Shown piece by piece: positions 1 through 6,020 of a DNA stretch of 9,352 bases. Positions within the stretch are counted from its first letter, which is position 1; each line of letters starts with the position of its first letter. A program made the position numbers and the translations under genes. A model generated the notes under the pieces. That model did not search any database. It saw only the letters and a program-made list of their open reading frames with translations, and had not been told where the DNA came from. Source of the DNA: Rhodospirillales bacterium (GTDB lineage Bacteria; Pseudomonadota; Alphaproteobacteria; Rhodospirillales; JASLLV01); assembly GCA_030754475.1 (NCBI GenBank), contig JASMAE010000313.1, positions 1 to 9,352 on the forward strand, in the 5' to 3' direction.

Positions 1-270
1 AAATCGACGGTCCAAATCGACAACGACAGGGTCCGTGTCACCGAGTGGAGGTTGGCGCCGGGCTCGACAACCGGGTATCACCGGCACGCGTACGATTACG
101 TCGCCGTGCCGCTGAACTCGGGCAAGCTCCACATCGTCGGCCCGGACGGGCAAGAGACGATCAGCGAACGCCCCAGCGGAGAGGCGCATTTCGGAAATGC
201 CGGCGTCGAACACGACGTGTTCAGCGCCAGCGACCAGGAATACGCATTCCTCGAGATCGAGATCAAATAG
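1..270 (+). CDS. Cupin-domain protein, 3' part only
   Basis: The reading frame is open from the first base and ends at TAG 268-270, so the true start lies before the window; 89 codons are visible. The visible part is a small beta-rich single cupin domain. An HRH pair (bases 85-93) matches the HxH of cupin motif 1, which normally binds a metal, but the usual following Glu is not obvious (YDY there instead). Further on, GVEHDV (bases 205-222) supplies the histidine of cupin motif 2, and the chain ends in a hydrophobic FLEIEI strand. Small cupins of this kind bind or sense small molecules, or act as isomerases or dioxygenases; the exact reaction cannot be read here. It converges with the proline racemase-family gene and may belong to the same catabolic neighbourhood. 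The family call is fairly safe; the function is unknown. Confidence 0.8.
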   Translation, partial: KSTVQIDNDRVRVTEWRLAPGSTTGYHRHAYDYVAVPLNSGKLHIVGPDGQETISERPSGEAHFGNAGVEHDVFSASDQEYAFLEIEIK

Positions 271-310
271 CCCGGCGGGGAATCGCGGCCGCACCCGCGC
301 GCGCACCGGA

Positions 311-340
311 CGCGCCCTCGACAACCGCCCGCGAGGCGCG
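311..340. other. Hairpin between convergent genes
   Basis: CGCGCC-C-TCG (311-320) can pair with CGAGGCGCG (332-340), giving a 9-bp stem with one bulged C and an 11-nt loop. It lies in the 100-bp gap between the cupin stop and the convergent racemase-family stop. There is no U-run on either side, so it is at best a weak or factor-assisted transcription end. In such GC-rich sequence it could also be chance. Confidence 0.25.
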
Positions 341-370
341 GTTCCGGCGTGTCAGCGGCGAAATCGTGCC

Positions 371-1441
371 CTATCGTACCGCCGCCGCCAGCTTGGCCGC
401 GCTCGATCCGACGTTGGCCATCGGCCAGAGATCACCGACGATGAAGCCCTCGGGGAACGGGTCGTCCTCCATCAGTACGTACTTGGCATACGCCGTGATC
501 CAAGCCCGCCCGCCGATCTCGGGCACGATTCCCCTCAACTCGCCGACCGCGACTTCGTCTATGATCCGGCATTGGAAGGGGTTTTGGAACATGCCCTCGA
601 TCTGGAAGGGCTCGTCGAGCCCGACCCGCCCCTTTTCGTATAGGACCGCCGCCATCGCCGAGGCTCCCGTTCCGGCCGGGGTCCGGTCCATCTGGGCGCC
701 GATGTTGACCGTCGTCTGACGAATGTTGCGTCCCGGCTGGCTGGGCGGCTCGTACAGGACCGCGCTCTCGATCGTATTCAACTCGGAGTTCAGCGGGTGG
801 CGGAACCCGATCTGCTCGTTCGCTGCCGCGGCGACGGCGAGGGCCGCCTCGCGGAGCGCGTAGCCGTGCTCGGGTGCGATTTCAAGCCCGAGTTGGCGCA
901 CGTCGATCAGCACCTTGGCCATGCCCCCGAAGGCGACGTCCACCGTGACCTCGCCGTGGCCCTCGACGGTAATCACCTCGTCGAGCCCGGTCACGAACGA
1001 GGGCACGTTCTGGAACTCCACCAGCCGCACCCGCCCGCCCTCGCAATGCGCGCGGACCCGGATCAGTCCGGCCGGTGGCTCCAGGATCAGTTCCGTCACC
1101 GGCTCGACCATGGGCAACACGCCCGTCTCCAACAGCACGGTCGCGACGATGATGGTGTTGGTCCCCGACATGGCGGCGTAGTACTGCTGCTGCTCCATGA
1201 TCACGAAGCCGGCGTCGACCTCGGGTGTCGTCGGCGGCAGCACCACGTTGACGCAGCACTGCGGGTTGCCGCGCGGTTCGCGCAACATCCAGCGGCGGAA
1301 CCAGTCGGCCTTCTGCTCGAAGTGTTTCATCTTCTCGAACATGGTCGCCCCCGGCGCATCAAGGACGCCTATGCCGCCCAGCACGACGCGACCGTGCTGG
1401 CCTTGGGTGTGGGCGTCCACCGCATCGATGCAAAATCGCAT
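371..1441 (-). CDS. Proline racemase-superfamily protein with Ser/Ala at the catalytic Cys positions
   Basis: This 356-residue protein has the length and layout of the proline racemase / 4-hydroxyproline epimerase / 3-hydroxyproline dehydratase superfamily. The N-terminus has the IDAHTxG-type motif (DAVDAHTQG, residues 6-14). The first active-site loop reads AAMSGTNTI (89-97), and the second reads MDRTPAGTG (251-259). The C-terminus has the typical GGRAWIT (310-316) and DPFPEGF (327-333) blocks. Classical racemases use two Cys, in MCGH and DRSPCGTG; dehydratases have Cys and Thr. Here the positions are Ser92 and Ala256, so two-base racemisation by thiols is unlikely. A dehydratase or one-base epimerase on a proline-like amino acid is possible. 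ATG 1441 is chosen because a strong GGAGGAGGAGG (1457-1447) sits 5 nt before it. It is divergent from the amidase and has no signal peptide. The family is near certain; the substrate and reaction are unknown. Confidence 0.9.
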   Translation of the reverse strand: MRFCIDAVDAHTQGQHGRVVLGGIGVLDAPGATMFEKMKHFEQKADWFRRWMLREPRGNPQCCVNVVLPPTTPEVDAGFVIMEQQQYYAAMSGTNTIIVATVLLETGVLPMVEPVTELILEPPAGLIRVRAHCEGGRVRLVEFQNVPSFVTGLDEVITVEGHGEVTVDVAFGGMAKVLIDVRQLGLEIAPEHGYALREAALAVAAAANEQIGFRHPLNSELNTIESAVLYEPPSQPGRNIRQTTVNIGAQMDRTPAGTGASAMAAVLYEKGRVGLDEPFQIEGMFQNPFQCRIIDEVAVGELRGIVPEIGGRAWITAYAKYVLMEDDPFPEGFIVGDLWPMANVGSSAAKLAAAVR

Positions 1442-1614
1442 GGGTTCCTCCTCCTCCGTCCGCCGCGCCGGAATGCCCGGCGCCCCAGCGCATTGTCCGT
1501 TTGATCGGCTTCAGCCCGCACCCCGGGCCGGTGCGACTCCACGCACGTGGATAACGGTCCAGTCTACGCCGGACCGGGGACGGATTTCGATCTCCGACTG
1601 GGGGGCGGCCTCTG

Positions 1615-1637
1615 GCGTCATCACCAATTTGTGACGC
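1615..1637. promoter_or_regulatory. Dyad-symmetric putative operator
   Basis: GCGTCA (1615-1620) and TGACGC (1632-1637) are perfect inverted arms separated by 11 bp. Nested inside and offset is a second dyad, TCAC-N6-GTGA (1621-1634). The site lies in the 301-bp gap between the divergent racemase-family and amidase genes, just upstream of the amidase -35 box. That is where a shared regulator could bind. No regulator gene is in the window, so this remains a candidate from symmetry and position only. Confidence 0.4.
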
Positions 1638-1662
1638 GCGGGCGCACTTTTCGCGACGCCGC

Positions 1663-1691
1663 TTGCCCGGCCGCGCGCCCCGGGCGATAAC
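1663..1691 (+). promoter_or_regulatory. Candidate sigma70 promoter for the amidase
   Basis: TTGCCC (1663-1668) and GATAAC (1686-1691) are separated by 17 bp and each match the -35 and -10 consensus at 4 of 6 positions. The -10 lies 51 nt before the ATG. The block CGGGCGATAAC recurs ahead of gpsA with a near-identical -35, which supports it as a real promoter type in this genome. Confidence 0.5.
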
Positions 1692-1742
1692 CGGGATCCG
1701 GCGCCGAATGCGCGCCATTGGCGAAGGGGGGAGACGCCTGCG

Positions 1743-3131
1743 ATGGCGGCACTGGTGCCCGATCCCATGGCGGCGGGCGGCATCGCCGGCTTCGCGGTCC
1801 GCATCCGGCGCGGCGAGATCACCATCGCCGCCGCCGTCGAGGCCTATCTCGAGCGGATCGCCGCCCTTGATGGGCGGCTTGGGGCTTTCGAGCACGTCGC
1901 CACCGCGCCAGCGCGGGCCGCCGCCGGGGCGCTGGACGCGTTGTTGGCGGCGGGCATCGATCTCGGCCCCTTGATGGGGGTGCCGGTGGCCGTCAAGGAC
2001 ATCATCGCCACAAATGGCATGCCGACCACCGCCGGCTCCACCGTCGACGTCGCCGACTTGATCGGGGGAGAGGGCGCGTTCGTGCGGTCCTTGAGGCACG
2101 CCGGCTGTGTCATCCTCGGCAAGGTCAAGACGGTGGAGTTCGCCGCCGGCGGCACCGGCATCAACTACGTCCGCGGCACGCCGTGGAACCCCTGGGACGC
2201 CGAGACCCAGCGCGAGCCCTCGGGATCGTCGAGCGGCTCGGGCGTGGCGATGGCGGCCGGGCTTTGCGGCTTCGCCGTTGGCTCCGACACCACCGGCTCG
2301 GTGCGCGGGCCGGCCGCCCATTGCGGCGTCTTCGGGCTCAAGACCACCAAGGGACTGTGGCCCACCGACGGCGTCTACCCCCTGGTTCCGACCCTCGACA
2401 CGCTGGGGCCGCTCACCCGGACTGCGGCCGACGCGGCCGCCATCTTCTCGGGCCTCACCGGGACCCCGGTGCCGGTACCGCCACCGGCGCGGGGCCTGCG
2501 CCTGGGCCGACCATCGCGGCTCTTCTTCGAAGGCCTGGACGCGCATGTGGAGCGGACGATGACGGAGGCGCTCGCCCGCCTTGCCGCCGCCGGAGCCGAG
2601 ATCGTGCCTCTCGAGCTGCCCGAGGCGGCCGAGGTCGTGGAGTCCTTCGTCGACTTCCTGCCCATCGAGATGATCGCTTCCCTGGGGCGCGAACGCTTCC
2701 TCGCCCACCGCGCCGAGATGGACCCGCTGGTGGCGGCCCGCGGCGACGCCGGCTTGGACGTTTCGGCCGACACCTACGCCCGCCTTCTCAAGCGCCACCA
2801 CGCGCTCTGCGGAATCGCTCAGCGGCGCATGCTCGGATTCGATGGCTGGGTGGCGCCGACCCGACCCACCGTGCCGGCGCCGGTAATCAGCCGCGCCGAG
2901 GCCGAGGCCCGGCCGCCCACGCCCTCGAACCTTTGGCCCAACACGCCCGCGGTCAGCTACTTTGGGCTGTGCGCCTCCTCGACCCCCATCCACGGCCTTG
3001 CGGGCGGGCTTCCGGTGGGGCTCCAGCTCATGTGCCCGGGCGGCGCGGATGCGCGCCTGCTCTCCATCGCGCGCACGTTCGAAGAGATCTTCGGCCCGCC
3101 GCCCAAGCCCGAGCTTGCGCCGTTCCTGTAG
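1743..3131 (+). CDS. Amidase-signature family hydrolase
   Basis: This 462-residue cytoplasmic enzyme hydrolyses a C-N amide bond and has the usual length of the amidase signature (AS) family. The Ser-cisSer-Lys triad is readable: Lys85 in PVAVKD, the cis-Ser162 in PSGSSSGSG (159-167), and the nucleophile Ser186 in GSDTTGSVRGP (180-190). The Lys-to-Ser and Ser-to-Ser spacings (77 and 24) match known members such as FAAH (75 and 24). The glycine-rich loop is less glycine-rich than the common GGSSGG and GTDxGGS forms. There is no GatB-like partner or allophanate-specific C-terminal domain, so GatA and AtzF are unlikely. A run of G's and GGAGA (about 1728-1735) precedes ATG 1743. It is divergent from the racemase-family gene and probably shares its catabolic task, for example releasing an amino acid from an amide. 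The family is certain; the substrate is unknown. Confidence 0.93.
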   Translation: MAALVPDPMAAGGIAGFAVRIRRGEITIAAAVEAYLERIAALDGRLGAFEHVATAPARAAAGALDALLAAGIDLGPLMGVPVAVKDIIATNGMPTTAGSTVDVADLIGGEGAFVRSLRHAGCVILGKVKTVEFAAGGTGINYVRGTPWNPWDAETQREPSGSSSGSGVAMAAGLCGFAVGSDTTGSVRGPAAHCGVFGLKTTKGLWPTDGVYPLVPTLDTLGPLTRTAADAAAIFSGLTGTPVPVPPPARGLRLGRPSRLFFEGLDAHVERTMTEALARLAAAGAEIVPLELPEAAEVVESFVDFLPIEMIASLGRERFLAHRAEMDPLVAARGDAGLDVSADTYARLLKRHHALCGIAQRRMLGFDGWVAPTRPTVPAPVISRAEAEARPPTPSNLWPNTPAVSYFGLCASSTPIHGLAGGLPVGLQLMCPGGADARLLSIARTFEEIFGPPPKPELAPFL

Positions 3132-3156
3132 GGCCGCGTTCCCCGCCTGTACGATG

Positions 3157-3186
3157 AAAAGGGCCGCCCCTTTCGGGGCGACCCTT
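3157..3186 (-). terminator. Intrinsic terminator, best fitted to the minus strand
   Basis: Bases 3161-3170 pair with 3175-3184 around a 4-nt loop. Read on the minus strand the stem is fully paired (one G-U pair at 3181/3164), the loop is a GAAA tetraloop, and four U's follow (3160-3157). On the plus strand the same pair is a C-A mismatch and the tail is only UUCC. It therefore fits best as the end of a minus-strand transcript coming through 3228-3302, though it may also stop amidase transcription, whose stop codon is 26 nt before it. Confidence 0.8.
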
Positions 3187-3198
3187 CCATTGTCAGAC

Positions 3199-3229
3199 CT
3201 CGGCCTTGCTGGCCGGGACGCGTCGCGTC
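3199..3229. other. Two small dyads beyond the micro-gene
   Basis: CGGCC (3201-3205) and GGCCG (3211-3215) form a 5-bp hairpin with a 5-nt loop. Immediately next to it, GACGCG-T-CGCGTC (3217-3229) is a perfect 13-bp palindrome touching the micro-gene stop codon. With the adjacent terminator they would make the 3' part of a minus-strand RNA strongly structured. Function is not known. Confidence 0.35.
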
Positions 3230-3302
3230 AGAAGCGGCCTCTCTTGGCGGCGGCGACGATCCAGGCCCGGGCGGCCAACGGCCGTAAATGACAATGAGAC
3301 AC
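3228..3302 (-). CDS. Micro-ORF of 24 codons behind a perfect anti-16S Shine-Dalgarno
   Basis: GTG 3302-3300 opens a 24-codon frame ending at TGA 3230-3228. AGGAGG ends 7 nt before the GTG, an ideal distance, within a 17-nt perfect match to the complement of the 16S rRNA 3' end. The peptide begins (M)SHCHLRP, with a His-Cys-His cluster, continues with an Ala-rich stretch around AWIVAAA, and ends in the basic KRGRF. It could be a cationic amphipathic helix. A strong terminator follows 43 nt after the stop, giving a complete compact unit. It lies 137 nt downstream of the aldo/keto reductase stop on the same strand, so it may be co-transcribed or have its own start. The same frame is open further upstream (an ATG at about 3378 exists), but the ribosome site favours the GTG. 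I do not recognise the product; it may be a leader-type peptide, or the RNA itself may be the functional part. Confidence 0.6.
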   Translation of the reverse strand: MSHCHLRPLAARAWIVAAAKRGRF

Positions 3303-3318
3303 TGGATCACCTCCTTTC
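3302..3318 (-). promoter_or_regulatory. Shine-Dalgarno fully complementary to the 16S rRNA 3' end
   Basis: The minus strand reads GAAAGGAGGTGATCCAG, the exact complement of the conserved bacterial 16S end CUGGAUCACCUCCUUUC, and the last G is the first base of the GTG start. Ordinary ribosome sites match only 4 to 8 nt. A 17-nt match by chance is very improbable in one genome. The flanks do not continue the 16S sequence, so it is not an rRNA gene fragment of any length. Confidence 0.75.
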
Positions 3319-3439
3319 CGTTGTTGAATCCGGCCCCCACCATGGCGCGCGAAGGCGGCGGCCGCAAGACTTTTCATGGCCGTACGACCGGCCGTGTCCA
3401 TCGCGGATGAGGGCTGGAGCCGACCAAACGGATAACGCG

Positions 3440-4372
3440 TTACTGCCGCCCCTCCCAAGTTTCGCCGGCGGCGGCCTCGGCGCGAGAGAAAGCCTGGCGG
3501 ATTAGCTGAACGGCCGTTTCCGGAAGGGGCCCCTTGGCCACCGCTTCCAAGTTGCGCCGCGCGCTTTCGGCCTTGGTTGTGCCGACGATGGCGGTAGAGA
3601 CGCCCGGCAGCGACAGGGTGAAGCGGAGCGCGATCTCTGGCCACACTTGCGCGGGTTCGCCGGCGAAGCTGAGATCCGTCGGCGCGAGCGCCATCTTCTG
3701 GAACCGCTCGGTATAGACGCGGGCGTAGTTCTGGTACGTGCCCTCCTGTTCCGCGAGATCCTTCCAAGCCGCGTTGGCGATGGGGCGCTTGACGATCACG
3801 CCCAAGCCGCGTTCGCGGGCAAGCGCGACGACGCCATCCAAGTTCGCGAGATCGCATATGTTGAGAGAGGTCTCGATGACGTCGATGCCGTCCAAGCCGG
3901 CGGCGAAGACCGCGGCCTCGTTGTCGCCAGGATAGCCGGCGAAGCGGATCTTGCCGGCCTCGCGCGCGGCCAGCAGCGCGCCGACCGCCTCGCCGCGCTC
4001 CAGGACCTCGAGCGCGCACGAATGAAGAAGTATCACGTCCAGATGGTCGGTCCCGAGCCGCTTGAGCGCCCGGTCCACGGTCTGGGTGATGGCTTGAGCC
4101 GACCACGCCGCACCTTCGATGTCGTCGAAGGCCTGGCCGCACTTGGACACAAGCACGAATTCGTCCCGCCGGTGGCCGACCGCAACCCCGAGCGCCTCTT
4201 CCGAGCCGTGGTAGGCGGCAGCCGTGTCGATCACGTTGACGCCCGAATCCAATAGCAGATTGACCACCTCGGTGACGGTGCCCTGCGCGACCGCCAAAGT
4301 CCCGATGGGCGAGCCGCCGAACCCGAGCGCCGAAACCTCGAGGCCGGTCCGGCCCAGCTTGCGCGTTTCCAT
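3440..4372 (-). CDS. Aldo/keto reductase
   Basis: This 310-residue cytoplasmic NAD(P)H-dependent carbonyl reductase or aldose dehydrogenase has a TIM barrel of usual length. It opens with KLGRTGLEVSALGFGG, the standard start of the family. The catalytic tetrad is complete: Asp49 and Tyr54 in DTAAAYHGSE, Lys77 in LVSKCG, and His117 in LLHSCA. The C-terminal cofactor loop TAIVGTTKAES (about 260-270) is present. The closest general resemblance is to the bacterial L-fucose / D-threo-aldose dehydrogenase type, but the substrate cannot be fixed. ATG 4372 is preferred over a GTG at 4378 because GGGAGGGG (4385-4378) sits 5 nt before the ATG and would overlap the GTG. It is divergent from gpsA across about 158 bp, with the micro-ORF downstream on the same strand. 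Confidence 0.93.
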   Translation of the reverse strand: METRKLGRTGLEVSALGFGGSPIGTLAVAQGTVTEVVNLLLDSGVNVIDTAAAYHGSEEALGVAVGHRRDEFVLVSKCGQAFDDIEGAAWSAQAITQTVDRALKRLGTDHLDVILLHSCALEVLERGEAVGALLAAREAGKIRFAGYPGDNEAAVFAAGLDGIDVIETSLNICDLANLDGVVALARERGLGVIVKRPIANAAWKDLAEQEGTYQNYARVYTERFQKMALAPTDLSFAGEPAQVWPEIALRFTLSLPGVSTAIVGTTKAESARRNLEAVAKGPLPETAVQLIRQAFSRAEAAAGETWEGRQ

Positions 4373-4469
4373 CCTCACCCCTCCCTCATTGCCGTTTCGT
4401 CCGGCCCAGGATAACCACCGCGCGATCCGGTAGCTGCAACTTTCGTAGCGCCCCCTCCAAGCCTCCCCC

Positions 4470-4499
4470 TTGCCCCGCCCGACGGCCTCGGGCGATAAC
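4470..4499 (+). promoter_or_regulatory. Candidate sigma70 promoter for gpsA
   Basis: TTGCCC (4470-4475) and GATAAC (4494-4499) are separated by 18 bp; the -10 ends 31 nt before the TTG start. The sequence around the -10 (TCGGGCGATAAC then G's) closely matches the element ahead of the amidase at 1663-1691. Confidence 0.5.
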
Positions 4500-4530
4500 G
4501 GGGGCCGGTTCAGGAAAGCGGAGTCCGGGT

Positions 4531-5556
4531 TTGCAGCGAATTGGCATCGTCGGCGCCGGCGCCTGGGGAACGGCGCTGGCGGTCGTGGCGCGGCGGGCGG
4601 GGCGCGACGTGCGCTTGTGGGCGCGCGAGCCGGAAGTGGTCGCCGATATCGAAGCGCGGCGCGAGAACGCTCGCTTCCTGCCCGGCATCACGCTCGATCC
4701 CGCGATCGCCGTGAGCGGCGATTTGGCCCGGGCCGCAGACGCGGACGCGGTTCTTCTGGTGATTCCGGCCCAGTTCCTGCGCGCCTGCGCGGCCGCGCTC
4801 GCGCCCGCCTGGCGCGCCGGCGTGCCCGCGGTGATCTGCGCCAAGGGGATCGAGCGCGAAACCTGCGCGCTGATGAGCGAGATCATCGCCGAAACCCTGC
4901 CCGCGGCCCCGATCGCGGTGCTGTCTGGTCCGAGCTTCGCCACCGAGGTCGCCAAAGGGCGTCCCACCGCGGTGACTTTGGCCGCGACGGACGCCGACGT
5001 GGCCGCGGCCCTCGGCTCGGCGCTCGGCTCGCCCACCTTTCGCATCTACCGAAGCGATGACGTGATCGGCGCCGAGATCGGCGGCGCGGTCAAGAACGTG
5101 CTCGCCATCGCGTGCGGCATCGTCGAGGGCAAAGGCCTGGGCGACAATGCACGGGCCGCGCTCATCACCCGGGGGCTGGCCGAAATCGCGCGGCTCGGGC
5201 TCGCGAAGGGCGCGCGGCTCGAGACCTTCATGGGACTTTCCGGCCTCGGCGATCTGACGCTGACGTGCAACGCCATACAGTCGCGCAATTACTCGCTCGG
5301 GGTCGCGCTCGGGCGAGGCGAGGCGCTGGCCGACATCCTGGCCGCCCGCACCTCGGTCGCCGAAGGGGTGTTCACGGCGTCTTCGGTGAGCGCGTGGGCG
5401 CGCCGCGAAGGCGTCGAGATGCCCATCGCGGCCGCCGTGGACGCGGTCGTCAATCGGGGCGAGCCCTTGGACGACGTAATTCGGAAGCTACTCGCGCGCC
5501 CCTCCGGCGAGGAGACGGTGGGGCTCCCCGGCCAGGGACGCGCTTCGGAAACGTGA
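4531..5556 (+). CDS. gpsA: NAD(P)H-dependent glycerol-3-phosphate dehydrogenase
   Basis: This enzyme reduces dihydroxyacetone phosphate to sn-glycerol 3-phosphate, the backbone of membrane phospholipids, in the cytoplasm. It has 341 residues, normal for GpsA. The N-terminal Rossmann loop GAGAWGTALA spans 8-17. CAKGIE (103-108) contains the conserved Lys105, SGPSFA (132-137) and the catalytic Lys188 in GGAVKNVLAI follow, and GLSGLGDLTLTC (235-246) and SRN (251-253) complete the C-terminal helical domain. The start is TTG: GGAG (4520-4523) sits 7 nt before it and the codons following give the expected MQRIGIVGAG, with no better ATG upstream. It likely heads an operon with the EVE and Rieske genes (50-nt gap, then 4-nt overlap). 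The last 12 or so residues after LLARP are poorly conserved in the family. Confidence 0.97.
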   Translation: MQRIGIVGAGAWGTALAVVARRAGRDVRLWAREPEVVADIEARRENARFLPGITLDPAIAVSGDLARAADADAVLLVIPAQFLRACAAALAPAWRAGVPAVICAKGIERETCALMSEIIAETLPAAPIAVLSGPSFATEVAKGRPTAVTLAATDADVAAALGSALGSPTFRIYRSDDVIGAEIGGAVKNVLAIACGIVEGKGLGDNARAALITRGLAEIARLGLAKGARLETFMGLSGLGDLTLTCNAIQSRNYSLGVALGRGEALADILAARTSVAEGVFTASSVSAWARREGVEMPIAAAVDAVVNRGEPLDDVIRKLLARPSGEETVGLPGQGRASET

Positions 5557-5560
5557 GGGG

Positions 5561-5586
5561 CCCCCGGCAGAACAGGACCCCCGGCA
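5561..5586 (+). repeat. Short tandem direct repeat between gpsA and the EVE gene
   Basis: CCCCCGGCA occurs at 5561-5569 and 5578-5586, a 17-bp period, in the 50-nt spacer. It precedes the AGGAGG ribosome site of the next gene. It may be a slippage product or part of a weak structure; no function is evident. Confidence 0.4.
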
Positions 5587-5606
5587 ACGCAAAAAGGAGG
5601 GAAGCA

Positions 5607-6020
5607 ATGGCGTATTGGCTGGTGAAGTCGGAGCCGGGCGCGTGGTCGTGGGACCAGCACGCAGCCGCGGGCGTCGCCGAATGGGACGGGGTCCGCAACC
5701 ATCAGGCCGCGAACAACATGAAGGCGATGGAGATCGGCGACCGCGCGTTCTTCTACCACTCGGGTGACGAACGCGCGGTCGTGGGCGTGCTCGAGGTGGT
5801 GAAGACGTACTACGCGGACCCGACGGATGCCTCGGGGCGCTTCGGCATGGTGGATTTCAAGGCCGTCAAGCCGTTGGCGCGCCCGGTCACGCTGGCCGAC
5901 GTCAAGAGCGACGGGCGCATGGACCACTTGGCGCTGGTCCGCCAATCGCGCCTCAGCGTCATGGCGATCGACGCGGACGCCTGGCGGCTGCTGTGCGAGA
6001 AAGGGGGCATCGAGGCGTGA
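5607..6020 (+). CDS. EVE domain-containing protein
   Basis: A 137-residue single-domain protein beginning MAYWLVKSEPGAWSWD, the hallmark start of the EVE family (PUA-like fold; eukaryotic relative THYN1). WDGVRNHQAANNMKAM (26-41) and the following GDRAFFYHSGDERAVVGV (44-61) are the conserved core that shapes the pocket. EVE and PUA-like domains bind modified bases in DNA or RNA. Stand-alone bacterial members of this length are common, and their in vivo ligand is mostly not known. ATG 5607 has a perfect AGGAGG (5595-5600) 6 nt before it. It follows gpsA by 50 nt, and its TGA overlaps the GTG of the Rieske gene, so the two are translationally coupled. The domain call is firm; the role is unknown. 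Confidence 0.93.
   Translation: MAYWLVKSEPGAWSWDQHAAAGVAEWDGVRNHQAANNMKAMEIGDRAFFYHSGDERAVVGVLEVVKTYYADPTDASGRFGMVDFKAVKPLARPVTLADVKSDGRMDHLALVRQSRLSVMAIDADAWRLLCEKGGIEA

Noticed and set aside
1359..2993. A 544-codon open frame on the minus strand across the amidase gene
   Set aside because: Low-complexity Arg/Gly-rich translation opposite a clear amidase; no ribosome site or motif.
3302..3318. A plus-strand 16S rRNA gene fragment (CTGGATCACCTCCTTTC)
   Set aside because: Only this 17-nt tail matches; upstream bases do not continue the conserved 16S sequence, and its placement as a spaced ribosome site on the other strand explains it better.
3303..4142. Extending the micro-ORF upstream in its open frame
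   Set aside because: The upstream frame runs antiparallel-free but out of phase inside the aldo/keto reductase gene; the Shine-Dalgarno at 3302-3318 places the start at the GTG.
4373..4378. GTG 4378 as the start of the aldo/keto reductase
   Set aside because: It overlaps the Shine-Dalgarno sequence that serves ATG 4372.
5993..6016. Earlier GTG start for the Rieske protein
   Set aside because: It would lie inside the EVE gene with no ribosome site; the GTGA overlap at 6017-6020 is the normal coupled arrangement.
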